The notes: generated by a model from the letters alone, not told the origin. DNA of 64,000 nucleotides from Pectobacterium carotovorum (GCF_900129615.1 NZ_FQWI01000006.1:1-64000), one strand, 5' to 3'; positions 44,037-53,323 are shown, numbered from the stretch's first letter. Numbers and translations are program-made.

Positions 44037-44047
44037 AGGTTCAGATT

Positions 44048-44962
44048 TTAATCAGGCACCGGTGGCGCAAAAACCTGAATCGCCTTTTCTCTGATCCCGA
44101 ATACCGCTGGCGTTTTGCCAATCAGCTCACCGTCGGCATTGATATCGTGCGGCTTCGAGGTACTCAACGTCAGTTCTCTGGCAGAAAAAGCGCGGACTTT
44201 GCGCCAGCGACCATGCGTTCCCTTGCGGATAAAGGGAATCAGCGCCACCATTTCCCACCAGTGAGAAACCTCCAGACTATACACATCCAGCCGACCATCA
44301 TCAGGCGCAGCACTGTCTGCCACCGCCATGCCGCCGCCGTAGAAACGTCCATTCCCCACCGACACCTGTACCGTTCTCACCCGCTCTTTGATGCCGTCAT
44401 GCTCAATTTCCACGCGGAAAGGACGGCTTTGCTTCAAAAGCTTAAAGGCCGCCAGCGCATAGCCTAATGTTCCCCACCGTTTCTTGGATTTCGCCGACAG
44501 CCCGCGCGCCAATGCAGCAGAAAACCCAATACTGGAAACGTTAAAGAACAGATGCCCGTTGACCTCACCCAAGTCAACGGCGCGCCGCTGCCCGTTAGCG
44601 ATAACCTGCACGGCCTGCCGAATCTCTCTGGGTATCCCCACCGTACGGGCAAAGTCATTCGCCGTCCCTAATGGCAGCACGCCCAGCGGCAACCCGGTAT
44701 CCACCAGGCCGGGCGCGGCTGAATTCAGCGTGCCATCGCCACCGCCGATAATCACAAAATCCACCCGATCCGCATACGCACGTATAATATCGCTACACGA
44801 ACCCGTGTCTTTTTCATCCGGTTCGACGATGCCAATCTGGCTTTGTTGTAATAATTCTTTCACATAGCGCGCGGAGGAATCACCGTTCCGCGCCTGTTTA
44901 TTAATAAATAAAAGCGCTGTTGGGCCTGATTCCTTCGCTGCTGAATAATGGCTCATCGTCAT
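44048..44962 (-). CDS. Diacylglycerol/lipid kinase family protein
   Basis: DAGK-catalytic-domain protein, 304 residues, predicted to phosphorylate a lipid such as diacylglycerol, like YegS or DgkB. The ATP-binding signature VIIGGGDGTLNSAAPGL (about 72-88) is followed by GVLPLGTANDFARTVGIP. The C-terminal half has the family beta-sandwich with GNGRFYGGGMAVADSA and DINADGELIGKTP. It may be a paralogue of E. coli YegS rather than its orthologue; the lipid substrate is not determined. Confidence 0.85.
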   Translation of the reverse strand: MTMSHYSAAKESGPTALLFINKQARNGDSSARYVKELLQQSQIGIVEPDEKDTGSCSDIIRAYADRVDFVIIGGGDGTLNSAAPGLVDTGLPLGVLPLGTANDFARTVGIPREIRQAVQVIANGQRRAVDLGEVNGHLFFNVSSIGFSAALARGLSAKSKKRWGTLGYALAAFKLLKQSRPFRVEIEHDGIKERVRTVQVSVGNGRFYGGGMAVADSAAPDDGRLDVYSLEVSHWWEMVALIPFIRKGTHGRWRKVRAFSARELTLSTSKPHDINADGELIGKTPAVFGIREKAIQVFAPPVPD

Positions 44963-45237
44963 CCACCCAACATCATTGATTGATTAAATCTAACCATAGG
45001 GATAATCAAACCGACAAGAGAGCTTTAACAAGCCCACAATAAAATACAAAACATTACGTTCCGGCAGTCTGCCGCTAATACTTCCACACGGGAACCACTA
45101 TACTGAATTCTACGAGTCAGCGACTCCTTTACCCACTGTTCCATAACGTCATTCCAGTAAAATGTTGCATCACCATTTTTATGTGAAAACAGGGATTTAC
45201 TCATTTATCTCATCAATGATTCTCTGGGGAGATTACT

Positions 45238-46710
45238 TTGCAGACTGGATTCATCAATAACGCCCGCTGGCTGGATAAAACACGCGCAATCATAATACTC
45301 GGCTCCATGCTGCTCGCCGCCTTTCTGGTGATTAGTTGGACCAGCTATGAAGTCGCTAAAGAGTCGCTGGAAGAAGAGATCGAAGAAAATACCCTACCGC
45401 TGACCAGCGATAACGTTTATTCGGAAATCCAGCAGGATTTGTTAAAACCTATCTTTATTTCGTCGCTAATGGCGCACGACACTTTTTTACGCGACTGGGT
45501 GCTGAAAAATGAAAGCGATCCGCAGGCCCTATTCCGCTATCTGAAGGAGATCGATCGCCGCTTCAACACCGTATTTTCGTTTTTCATTTCTGATAAAACC
45601 GGGCTCTATTACGATCAGCAACGCATCCTGAAAACTGTCTCGGAATCATCTCCCGACGATCAATGGTATTTCCAGCACAGAGCGCTATCGGATGACATGC
45701 CTTACGTTGTCGATCTCCGCGTCGATCCTGAAGAGCGCACTCGTCTGGATATTTTCATCAACCATAAAGTCATGGATTATGAAGACAATTTTATTGGCAT
45801 TACTGGCGTAGGCATCCCGGTTGAGCGCGTTAAACATCTTATTGAAAAATACGAACAGCGCTATAACCGGACCATCTATTTCATTGATAAAGAAGGCAAC
45901 ATTACGCTACACGGGGAAACCTACACCCGTCCGCTGCAAATTCAAGAACAGCCGGGGCTGAACCGGATCGCGACCACGATTTTGACTTCTCCCGGCGGTG
46001 CTTATGAATATCAGTCAAACGGGGAACAGATTTTCCTCAACACTCGGCTCATCCCTGAATTCGGCTGGTATTTGATGGTTGAGCAAACCAGTCACCCCAG
46101 CGAAAAACGGCTGTTCACCACGTTGCTAAAGAATCTGGGCATCAGCACGTTTGTCAGCGTCCTCTTCCTGTTCCTGTTGTGGTTGACCATTGGCGGCTAT
46201 CAACGTCGTCTGGAACAGATGGCGACGACCGATAAATTAACGGGCCTCATGAACCGTCAGGCATTTGATTATTTATTCCGTCGTCTCGGGACGAAAAATG
46301 CCTTACAGCATAAATCGCTCTCCCTGATTCTGATTGATATTGACCACTTTAAGAAAATTAATGACAAGTACGGCCACAACGTCGGAGATCTGGTTTTAAA
46401 AGAGGTTGCCGCCATTTTATCGAGCAACACCCGCTCCAGCGATCAATCCTGCCGTTGGGGAGGCGAGGAATTCGTCATTTTGCTCGACGATTGCGATCTC
46501 AACGCCGCACAGCAGCGTGCCGAAGCGCTACGCCATGGTATTGAAACCACGCACCTTCCCTACCGTGAATGCGTCATTCAGGTGACAGCCAGCTGCGGCG
46601 TTGCTGAATATCGGGCAGGCGAGACACTGAGTATGCTGATTAACCGCGCCGATATCGCGCTCTATCAGGCGAAACAGCAGGGGCGTAATCAGGTGGTAAG
46701 TTCGGCGTAA
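45238..46710 (+). CDS. Membrane diguanylate cyclase with periplasmic sensor domain
   Basis: Makes cyclic di-GMP. The 490-residue protein starts at TTG 45238, which follows GGGGAG, with a first helix at about 17-35, a long periplasmic region (about 40-295, dCACHE-like), a second helix (about 297-320) and a GGDEF domain. The active-site motif is GGEEF (408-412) and the inhibitory RxxD site (RSSD, 399-402) lies five residues before it, so feedback inhibition is expected. DIDHFKKINDKYGH holds metal-binding residues. The ligand sensed is unknown. Confidence 0.9.
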   Translation: MQTGFINNARWLDKTRAIIILGSMLLAAFLVISWTSYEVAKESLEEEIEENTLPLTSDNVYSEIQQDLLKPIFISSLMAHDTFLRDWVLKNESDPQALFRYLKEIDRRFNTVFSFFISDKTGLYYDQQRILKTVSESSPDDQWYFQHRALSDDMPYVVDLRVDPEERTRLDIFINHKVMDYEDNFIGITGVGIPVERVKHLIEKYEQRYNRTIYFIDKEGNITLHGETYTRPLQIQEQPGLNRIATTILTSPGGAYEYQSNGEQIFLNTRLIPEFGWYLMVEQTSHPSEKRLFTTLLKNLGISTFVSVLFLFLLWLTIGGYQRRLEQMATTDKLTGLMNRQAFDYLFRRLGTKNALQHKSLSLILIDIDHFKKINDKYGHNVGDLVLKEVAAILSSNTRSSDQSCRWGGEEFVILLDDCDLNAAQQRAEALRHGIETTHLPYRECVIQVTASCGVAEYRAGETLSMLINRADIALYQAKQQGRNQVVSSA

Positions 46711-46768
46711 TAGCCATCAGGGCAATAGCAACAGGAATAGTGGCGCGTGGATAGTGCCCGCATGAATA

Positions 46769-46792
46769 GTGCCTGCATGAATACGCAGGCAC
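46769..46792. terminator. Hairpin between convergent diguanylate cyclase and GntR genes
   Basis: GTGCCTGC and GCAGGCAC form a perfect 8-bp stem with an eight-base loop, followed by ATTTC. The preceding GCATGAATA sequence is repeated three times. Confidence 0.45.
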
Positions 46793-46836
46793 ATTTCGAT
46801 AGAAAACCAGCGGGCTTCAATAAGGTATCAAACGGA

Positions 46837-47577
46837 TTATGTTCGGTTTCCCGTTTGCCGTTTCAGCGTAATAGAGCAGGTGTATCGGTCTGCCGGATGG
46901 ATCGACACCGTGGTTTCAAAGACGTTTCCCGAGCGGTCAAGATAATGGCGGATGATTTTTAATGCCGGATAGCCGACATCAACGCCCAGCGTTTTCGCTA
47001 TTTTGGCCGGAACACCCACGGCAGAGATCGTCTGGCGCACTTCTTCCCCCTGTACGCCGTAGTGCTTTTCAATCAAATCGCTAATTAAAGCAAACGGATC
47101 GCTGCGCACCAGACTTTTGACCTTGGCATAATCCGGGCTAACGTAGCTATCAGTCCAGCAGATCGGGGAGTCCTTTTTCTCGCTGTCTTCACGAATGCTG
47201 GCAATATGCAGCCAGCGATCGCCCGGCTTGCCGCCGATAATCTGTGCCAGTTCAACATCCGCCACGATTTCATCAATCTTCTTCACGACGCGCAGATTGG
47301 TTTTTGCCAGTACGAACAGATCCTCAAGGCTAGCCAGAGGATGGTTGCGTTCGCGCTTTTCATCATTATCGACAACAACCGAGCCCACGCCCTTGCGACG
47401 GGATAGCAACCCCGCCTCCGTTAGATCGCGCAGCGCCTCCCTGACGGTATGTCGACTGACCTGATACTGCTCACAGAGCTCCAGTTCGGAGGGGATTAAC
47501 GACCCCGCCGGATACAGGCCTAGCGTAATATTTTGGCTGAGTTCACGGGCAATACGCTTATACAAGGGTTCTTTCAT
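46837..47577 (-). CDS. GntR/HutC-family transcriptional regulator
   Basis: Winged-helix DNA-binding regulator with a C-terminal UTRA effector domain, 246 residues. The recognition region is PSELELCEQYQVSRHTVREALRDLTEAGLLSRRKGVGSVV (about 29-68). The UTRA part starts near residue 90 and contains the typical WLHIASIR and VPAKIAKTLGV. It is divergent from the lyase-transporter pair and a long palindrome lies between them, so it most likely represses that pair and itself until a substrate-derived inducer binds. Confidence 0.88.
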   Translation of the reverse strand: MKEPLYKRIARELSQNITLGLYPAGSLIPSELELCEQYQVSRHTVREALRDLTEAGLLSRRKGVGSVVVDNDEKRERNHPLASLEDLFVLAKTNLRVVKKIDEIVADVELAQIIGGKPGDRWLHIASIREDSEKKDSPICWTDSYVSPDYAKVKSLVRSDPFALISDLIEKHYGVQGEEVRQTISAVGVPAKIAKTLGVDVGYPALKIIRHYLDRSGNVFETTVSIHPADRYTCSITLKRQTGNRT

Positions 47578-47644
47578 CGGCTCACGCTCTTAATCAATAT
47601 TGATGCCCTGCATCACAAAATGACACTCATCTGCTTCCCTAACT

Positions 47645-47683
47645 TGTCCGTACATGTTGTTATAAGCATAACATGTACGGACA
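47645..47683. promoter_or_regulatory. Probable GntR operator palindrome
   Basis: A perfect 14-bp inverted repeat, TGTCCGTACATGTT and its complement, flanks an 11-base centre that itself contains GTTAT/ATAAC. Another half-site-like ACTTGTCCGCATA lies at 47689-47701. The site is between the GntR gene and the lyase gene. Confidence 0.7.
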
Positions 47684-47803
47684 TTTAAACTTGTCCGCAT
47701 ATTTACTCTTTCAGGTCATATCCGTTATCAAGGGAAACACGCTTCATTTTATTGCAAATATGGCCTGCATCTTATCACTAATACACTCGCTTCAGGAGGC
47801 GTT

Positions 47804-49153
47804 ATGGCTTCGAATGTGCTTGATTCAGTCCTATTCCGTGATTCATTTGGTACCCCGGAAATGCGGGCGATCTTCGATGATCGGGAACTCATCCGTAAGT
47901 ATGTAGAAGTAGAGATCGCACTGGCCAACGCGCAGGCGCGCTGTGGCGTAATTCCAGAAGACGCTGCCGCAGAAATTACGGCCAGCTGTAACGCCGACAC
48001 GCTCGATTTTGAGCTGCTGCGCCACGAAACAGAAATTGTGGGCTACCCTATCCTGCCGCTGGTACACCAGATTTCCAAACAAGCTGGCCAATCTGGCGGT
48101 TATGTACACTGGGGCGCAACAACACAGGACATTATGGATACCGCCGTGGTGCTGCAAATCCGTGATGCCTTCGCGTTAATTGAAGCGGACATCGACGCCC
48201 TGCGCTCTATTTTGGCCGGGCTGGCCGCGCGTTACCGTAATACGCCAATGGCTGGACGTACCCATTTACAACAGGCACTACCGATTACGTTCGGCTACAA
48301 AGCCGCCATCTGGCTGGATATGTTCGACCGTCATGCCGAGCGCCTTGCCCAGATGCGTCCTCGCGTACTGGTAGGCGAGTTCGCGGGTGCTGCGGGGACA
48401 TTGGCGTCGTTGGGCGACAAAGGGCTGGCGGTACAAAAAGCGCTGATGGCCGAGCTTGGCCTGGGCGTACCAACCTCAACCTGGCATGTTGCTCGTGATG
48501 GATTTGCCGAAGCCGTCAACCTGCTGGCAGTAATCACAGGTTCGTTAGGGAAAATTGGCTATGACGTCATGCTGATGGCCTCCAACGAATTCGGCGAGCT
48601 GTATGAACCGTTTGTCAAAGGCCGCGGGGCCAGCAGCACCATGCCGCAAAAACGTAACCCTATTTCCAGCGAGCTGATGCTGGCCTGTTCCAAGGGCGTT
48701 CGCCAACAGGCTGGGTTAATGCTGGATGCGATGGTGCAAGATCTGGAACGCGCCACAGGCCCATGGCACGCGGAATGGATCGCTATTCCAGAAAGTTTCA
48801 TTCTTTCTGCGGGCGCACTTCATCAGGCCAAGTTCATGCTAAACGGTCTCATTGTTGATGAGAAAATGATGCTGAAAAACCTCAATATGACCAACGGCCT
48901 GATTGTGGCAGAAGCCGTTATGATGGGGCTGGCACCGTATATTGGGCGTCAGGAAGCTCATGACATCGTTTACGATGCCTGCCGTATCGTGAATGAGAAA
49001 GGCGGCACGCTGGCCGATGTTCTCAATGCCATGCCTGGCGTCTCCAGCAGACTCGACCCCAAATTAATCGAAGACCTGACTAATCCCGTCAATTATTTGG
49101 GCAGCGCGCCTGAAATGGTTGACCAGGTATTAAATAAAACGGAAAGAAAATAG
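47804..49153 (+). CDS. Fumarase/aspartase-superfamily lyase (PcaB/adenylosuccinate-lyase-like)
   Basis: A 449-residue member of the fumarase/aspartase superfamily, whose enzymes cleave C-N or C-O bonds to give fumarate-type products or, in 3-carboxymuconate cycloisomerase (PcaB), close a lactone. Conserved segments are GYPILPLVHQIS, VHWGATTQDIMDTA (active-site loop), GRTHLQQALPITFGYK and the superfamily signature GASSTMPQKRNPISSE. No other protocatechuate genes are nearby, so PcaB activity is doubtful. It is paired with a dicarboxylate-type transporter and a divergent GntR regulator, suggesting catabolism of an imported carboxylate. Confidence 0.82.
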   Translation: MASNVLDSVLFRDSFGTPEMRAIFDDRELIRKYVEVEIALANAQARCGVIPEDAAAEITASCNADTLDFELLRHETEIVGYPILPLVHQISKQAGQSGGYVHWGATTQDIMDTAVVLQIRDAFALIEADIDALRSILAGLAARYRNTPMAGRTHLQQALPITFGYKAAIWLDMFDRHAERLAQMRPRVLVGEFAGAAGTLASLGDKGLAVQKALMAELGLGVPTSTWHVARDGFAEAVNLLAVITGSLGKIGYDVMLMASNEFGELYEPFVKGRGASSTMPQKRNPISSELMLACSKGVRQQAGLMLDAMVQDLERATGPWHAEWIAIPESFILSAGALHQAKFMLNGLIVDEKMMLKNLNMTNGLIVAEAVMMGLAPYIGRQEAHDIVYDACRIVNEKGGTLADVLNAMPGVSSRLDPKLIEDLTNPVNYLGSAPEMVDQVLNKTERK

Positions 49154-49299
49154 TCATCACCGGCGATTATCCGGTATCACCCTAATTAACAGACTGAGAT
49201 CGATACGTCCCAGACGCAAAATAATAACGCGTCTGGGCAGGCTCTCTGTTGCCGGGAATGATGGCGGATAATAATGGCTTGCACGATTAAGGAGACGTT

Positions 49300-50721
49300 A
49301 TGTCATCCGAATCATCCACCAAGAAAAAAATAGTCGCAGTTATTATTCCTCTCCTGCTGGGCCTGATTATCTGGTTTTCTCCGGTTCCCGATGGCCTTAC
49401 GCCGCAAGCATGGCATATGTTCGCGATTTTTGCCGCCACCATCGCAGCAATATTGACGCAGCCTCTGCCGTCGGGCGCGATTATGCTGCTTGTCCTTTGC
49501 ATCACTATTTTCACTGGAACATTAACAGAAGCGAAAGCGTTAGCAGGTTTTTCCAGCGGCACCGTCTGGCTCATTTTTTGTGCCTATATTCTTTCTCTGG
49601 GTTTTGTGACATCCGGATTAGGAAAACGCATCGCCTACAAAATGCTGTCGCTATTCGGCGGAAGCAGCCTGGGGATCGCGTATTCACTGGGCGTTTCCGA
49701 TCTCATCATGGCGCCCGCCATGCCATCCGTCACGGCGCGTTCGGGGGGAATTATCTTTCCTATCGTGCGTTCCATTAATGAAGTATTAGGCTCAACACCC
49801 GGCGTTAGCGGTAAAAAGATCGGGGACTTTCTGATCATGGTCTGCTTTCAGTTTACTCCGATCACCGGCGCGATCTTCCTCACTGGCATGGCCGCCAACC
49901 CGCTCGTCGGCAGCCTGGCGAAAACCTCATTAGGCGTAGATATTACCTGGGGCGGCTGGTTTATTGCCGCTGTCGTACCCGCCATGTGCTGCTTCTGTCT
50001 GATGCCGTTGCTGGTGTACAAAATACTGAACCCAGAACTGAAAAAAACACCAGAAGCCAAAGAGATGGGACGCCGGTCGCTGGCGGAATTGGGCAGCATG
50101 AAATCGGCAGAGAAAAAAGTCGCGTTTGGCTTTGTTCTCGCGCTGCTTGGCTGGGGCACCAGCCTGATCACCGGTTTTTCTGCCACATCCGTCGGGTTGG
50201 CATTAGTTGCCTACCTGTTCGTCACTCAGGCCGTCCAGTGGAAAGACGTACTTAGCGATCGCGCAGCCTGGGATACGGTCATCTGGTTCAGCGTCATTAT
50301 CAGCCTCGCCGCAGGATTGTCTGACCTCGGCTTCATCAAGTGGATGACCGTTAAGCTGGGTAATTCCATACAGGGTTTCGGCGCGATGGAAACCTTCGTT
50401 ATTCTCGGCATCCTTTATATCTATGTGCATTATCTGTTTGCAACCGCCTCTGGTCACGTAGCCGCGCTCTATGCGCCCTTCGCCGCCACCGCCATAGCCG
50501 CAGGCGCGCCGCCCATGATGGTCGCCATCTGTTTTGGGATTTTTAGCAACCTGATGTGGGGAAATACCGAATACGGCGGTGGCCCCGGCCCTATCTATTT
50601 TGCTCAGGGATATTTTGAACGGCACCGTTTCTATAAAATCAATTTCTGCATCGTCACGTTTAACGTCGCCCTGATTTTTATCGTCGGTTTAGCGTGGTGG
50701 AAACTGATTGGCTATTACTGA
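49300..50721 (+). CDS. DASS-family anion:sodium symporter
   Basis: A 473-residue inner-membrane transporter of the divalent anion:Na+ symporter family (SLC13; CitT/TtdT/SdcS relatives), importing di- or tricarboxylates. It has about eleven helices and the family features SGAIMLLVLC, VTARSGGIIFPIVRSINE, FTPITGAIFLTGMAANPL (first SNT-like motif) and the C-terminal ATASGHVAALYAPF. It lies 146 bases after the lyase gene on the same strand and ends in a terminator. Confidence 0.9.
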   Translation: MSSESSTKKKIVAVIIPLLLGLIIWFSPVPDGLTPQAWHMFAIFAATIAAILTQPLPSGAIMLLVLCITIFTGTLTEAKALAGFSSGTVWLIFCAYILSLGFVTSGLGKRIAYKMLSLFGGSSLGIAYSLGVSDLIMAPAMPSVTARSGGIIFPIVRSINEVLGSTPGVSGKKIGDFLIMVCFQFTPITGAIFLTGMAANPLVGSLAKTSLGVDITWGGWFIAAVVPAMCCFCLMPLLVYKILNPELKKTPEAKEMGRRSLAELGSMKSAEKKVAFGFVLALLGWGTSLITGFSATSVGLALVAYLFVTQAVQWKDVLSDRAAWDTVIWFSVIISLAAGLSDLGFIKWMTVKLGNSIQGFGAMETFVILGILYIYVHYLFATASGHVAALYAPFAATAIAAGAPPMMVAICFGIFSNLMWGNTEYGGGPGPIYFAQGYFERHRFYKINFCIVTFNVALIFIVGLAWWKLIGYY

Positions 50722-50750
50722 TCGCCTGTCTTATACGTCCGCAAAAAATA

Positions 50751-50773
50751 ACGGGAGGCCATTTGCCTCCCGT
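50751..50773 (+). terminator. Terminator after the DASS transporter
   Basis: ACGGGAGGC-CATT-TGCCTCCCGT followed by CATTTCTTC, about 30 bases past the stop codon. It may also stop the convergent yqaE. Confidence 0.7.
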
Positions 50774-50808
50774 CATTTCTTCATTAGCGTTATTCAACTT
50801 TTCAGCCA

Positions 50809-50976
50809 CTAAATGCCATCATCTTTCGTCTGCACCCAAAACGCATGCACCAACCCAGGAAAATAACCTAACAGCGTCAGAATAATATTCAGAATAAATG
50901 CCCCACCAATGCCTTTCCCCAGTAACACGCCCAACGGTGGCAGGAGAATAGTCAGTACAATACGCCAAAATCCCAT
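50809..50976 (-). CDS. yqaE: YqaE/Pmp3-family small membrane protein
   Basis: A 55-residue two-helix protein read from ATG 50976, with a strong GGAGGT ribosome-binding site a few bases upstream. The sequence begins MGFWRIVLTILLPPLGVLLG and contains LNIILTLLGYFPGLVHAFWV, the hallmark of the UPF0057/Pmp3 family (E. coli YqaE). Family members affect membrane potential and stress or salt tolerance. Confidence 0.92.
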   Translation of the reverse strand: MGFWRIVLTILLPPLGVLLGKGIGGAFILNIILTLLGYFPGLVHAFWVQTKDDGI

Positions 50977-51563
50977 ATCAACCTCCGTAACGTGATGATT
51001 CCTTATGAAAGTAGTTCAGCACATGGGATTTGTCAGTACGGGATGAGATGATTGAGAGTAATCTTTGCAGAGAAAATGAAAGCATGGGTTACAACGCCTC
51101 CAGAGCCGCACCGTTCTCCATCAGGGCATGTATCATGACGTTCACTCGTGCCTGTGCCCGATTGATAAGATGACCGAGGTGTATTTCACTCGCCACCAGA
51201 TTGCTACATTTGACTGAGAGTTACGCAAGGCCATTCATGAAGCAAGGCCACATCTTGTATAGCGAATGGAAACTTGTATAGCGCATAGAAACGCCTGTTC
51301 TCACCGCCTTCCCGTAATGTGCGTTATACAGCTTATTAAATTCCCCATAATTATTAATCCGATTAAATATTCATGGGAATAAGAAAAAACCATCAAAACA
51401 TATTATTTGAAATGTATAGCAGAAGAAAAACAACCATATTAATAATTAGATACCCCTTGGATTTATATTTTTTCAACACCTTGCAAACCAAATTTAATTT
51501 TCTAAACTTAATCGCGATGCAAGGACTTGCATCTAAAAACAGCGATTAACATTGGAGATTGTT
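50977..51563. other. Intergenic region between yqaE and a secreted-protein gene
   Basis: About 590 bases. A short minus-strand open frame (51089-51220) has no start methionine and could be the tail of a lost gene. From 51330 the sequence is strongly AT-rich and is probably the promoter of the next gene. Confidence 0.5.
51089..51220 (-). pseudogene. Possible C-terminal gene remnant
   Basis: On the minus strand an open frame ends in HLINRAQARVNVMIHALMEN then GAALEAL and a TAA stop at 51089. Upstream it meets an in-frame stop at 51221 and has no ATG that includes the conserved-looking part; a GTG would give about 35 residues. The amphipathic, codon-like character suggests a remnant, but I recognise no family. 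Confidence 0.25.
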
Positions 51564-52160
51564 ATGAAAAAGAAATTCGCATTCCCTTTATTATTGTCAC
51601 TGACTACGATTTTCAGCGCATATGCCTATTCAGAAACATCAAGTCTTAATGATAAAGAAGGCCCGCCAGTTAAATTCACCGAAACAGCCTTCGCCCAACT
51701 GGATGGAAGCAACAGCGTATTATCCGCTTCTGAAACGGGAGAAGCAGCGACACAAACTGGTGCGCTGCGAGCACCTGCACCACCGCTTAGTCGGATTGCT
51801 ATCTATGCTGTCGGTTCATCAAACTGCAATTGGGAATATATGACCACTGTCGGCCAATTTTCAACAACGTGCGATCACGGAGGGGCACAACTTCGCGTTG
51901 CTGTACAGGAAATTGGCTATGGCGGTAATGCCATTGCCTGGATGAACTCTGGCCAATTAGCAAATTCTAAAAATTACCAGACTGACTCTATTTGTGTGGT
52001 AGGGACATCTTACGTTTTCCCTTGCCCCGTCGGTGGCACGGTTGTTGGATGGATGAAATATTACAACCTTGACGGTTCGCAGAACGGTATATTTAAATTC
52101 CAGGACACTTCAATCAATGCCCCCTGGAATACACTGTACACTCAGATCAGCATTAAATAA
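51564..52160 (+). CDS. Secreted protein, possibly DUF4879 (YolA-like)
   Basis: A 198-residue protein from ATG 51564 (after TTGGAGA) with a clear Sec signal peptide (FPLLLSLTTIFSAYAYS). The first 75 mature residues are low in complexity; a compact domain follows with SSNCNWEYMTTVGQF, CDHGGAQLRVAVQEIGYGGN, and a late Cys pair (SICVVGTSYVFPCPVGG). The DHGG and GYGGN stretches recall the DUF4879 family, from memory. It has four cysteines that could form two disulfides. A secreted factor of unknown role; it stands alone and ends in a terminator. Confidence 0.7.
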   Translation: MKKKFAFPLLLSLTTIFSAYAYSETSSLNDKEGPPVKFTETAFAQLDGSNSVLSASETGEAATQTGALRAPAPPLSRIAIYAVGSSNCNWEYMTTVGQFSTTCDHGGAQLRVAVQEIGYGGNAIAWMNSGQLANSKNYQTDSICVVGTSYVFPCPVGGTVVGWMKYYNLDGSQNGIFKFQDTSINAPWNTLYTQISIK

Positions 52161-52184
52161 TATCGTTTCATCCCTATAGATAAA

Positions 52185-52212
52185 TAAAGGCCAATTTATA
52201 TTTGGCCTTTTT
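52185..52212 (+). terminator. Terminator after the secreted-protein gene
   Basis: AAAGGCCAA-TTTATA-TTGGCCTTTTTC is a 9-bp stem followed by a T-run, 25 bases past the stop. It may serve the convergent gene at 52215 as well. Confidence 0.75.
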
Positions 52213-52214
52213 CA

Positions 52215-52694
52215 TTAGGCAGAAATATTAGCCTTTATTGTTTTATCCTGAAAACGAAGCAACGCATCAGCAGCACGTTGCAGGTTTTCTGCGCTCGACC
52301 TTTCATTACGCGATAACGCCCCATCAATCCCTTCCTGAATTTTGGAGAACACGTTCATAGGCTGGCGCGATGAAGCGGGTGCGGTGCCATCGTAAACGAC
52401 TTTAGACAACGCGGTAGGAGCCATGAAACCCAACAATGATGACGATTCGTCGAGATCCATCTGTCCACTTTGGATCAGGCTATTTACGGCTTCGGTTAAC
52501 GCTTGTGGCGTCATATTCGTGAAATCGTATTTCTTAATCTGAGTCGCGGAGGTAGAAGCGTTATTTGCACTCACCTCCTGCGTTTTCCCAGCTAAAACAG
52601 CTGCAAATGAGGCTTGATTACCAGCCCGAGCCGTTGAGTTAGCGATCGAAGCACGGTGTACAAAAAGGCCGTTCTCTCCAGTCTCAATTTTCAT
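52215..52694 (-). CDS. Unrecognised protein, 159 residues
   Basis: I do not recognise this family. ATG 52694, preceded by GGAGAGAAGG, is preferred; the frame runs 56 codons further upstream without a better site. There is no signal peptide, membrane helix or cysteine. The first 50 residues are Ala/Ser/Asn-rich and probably disordered. They are followed by a helical part (TPQALTEAVNSLIQSGQMDLDE), a Pro/Ser linker and a helical C-terminus (SAENLQRAADALLRFQDKT). The composition would suit an exported or appendage-associated protein, but nothing nearby supports this. Confidence 0.65.
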   Translation of the reverse strand: MKIETGENGLFVHRASIANSTARAGNQASFAAVLAGKTQEVSANNASTSATQIKKYDFTNMTPQALTEAVNSLIQSGQMDLDESSSLLGFMAPTALSKVVYDGTAPASSRQPMNVFSKIQEGIDGALSRNERSSAENLQRAADALLRFQDKTIKANISA

Positions 52695-52936
52695 ATCCTT
52701 CTCTCCTAGTCGTTGTGAATACTCAATGCATCCAAGCAAACGATATGTCAGCGCTTTCAGTATAGGATTCTCGATGAAAATGTCCCTATTTGATTGAAGG
52801 AATAGCGCCGTAAACGTCAACTTGCTCACATGTTCAGCGACATAAAAGCACCCTCCCCGCACAGTTTATGTGCACCTGAACGCATGGCAGGTATAATAAA
52901 TACTCATACCTAGCGCCTACTTACAGAGGATCAATA

Positions 52937-53323
52937 ATGAAAAAGCTAGCTATTGCTCTTTTTGCTCTACTGCCCATCACGCAAGCCGCCGCCACAGATT
53001 GTGGCAACGCCAACACACAGTTGGAGATGAGCCAGTGTGCTGCTGATGAATATAAAAAAGTGGATGGCGAGCTGAATCGGCTTTATCAGGATGTCGTAAA
53101 GCGGGTCGTTATTGAAGAACACAAAGCGTTGCTCAAGTCAGCCCAGAGAAAATGGATCGCGTATCGCGACGCTGACTGTGAGTTTCAGACTTTCCCGACA
53201 ACCGGAGGATCGGTGCATGGCATGGTGTATTCCCAGTGCCTGACAGAGAAAACCGCCGAGCGCGTAAAAGAGTTCAAAACCATGCTACGTTGTGAAGAAG
53301 GGGATTTAAGCTGTCCACTTTAA
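52937..53323 (+). CDS. LprI/DUF1311-family periplasmic protein
   Basis: A 128-residue protein with a signal peptide (LAIALFALLPITQAAA) and the DUF1311 layout: DCGNANTQLEMSQCAADEYKK, then LLKSAQRKWIAYRDADCEF, with Cys residues at fixed spacing. Mycobacterial LprI, the family reference, inhibits lysozyme; in enterobacteria the function is mostly untested. Monocistronic. Confidence 0.85.
   Translation: MKKLAIALFALLPITQAAATDCGNANTQLEMSQCAADEYKKVDGELNRLYQDVVKRVVIEEHKALLKSAQRKWIAYRDADCEFQTFPTTGGSVHGMVYSQCLTEKTAERVKEFKTMLRCEEGDLSCPL

Noticed and set aside
47804..49153. Calling the lyase PcaB
   Set aside because: The superfamily signature does not distinguish the reaction, and no other protocatechuate genes are nearby.
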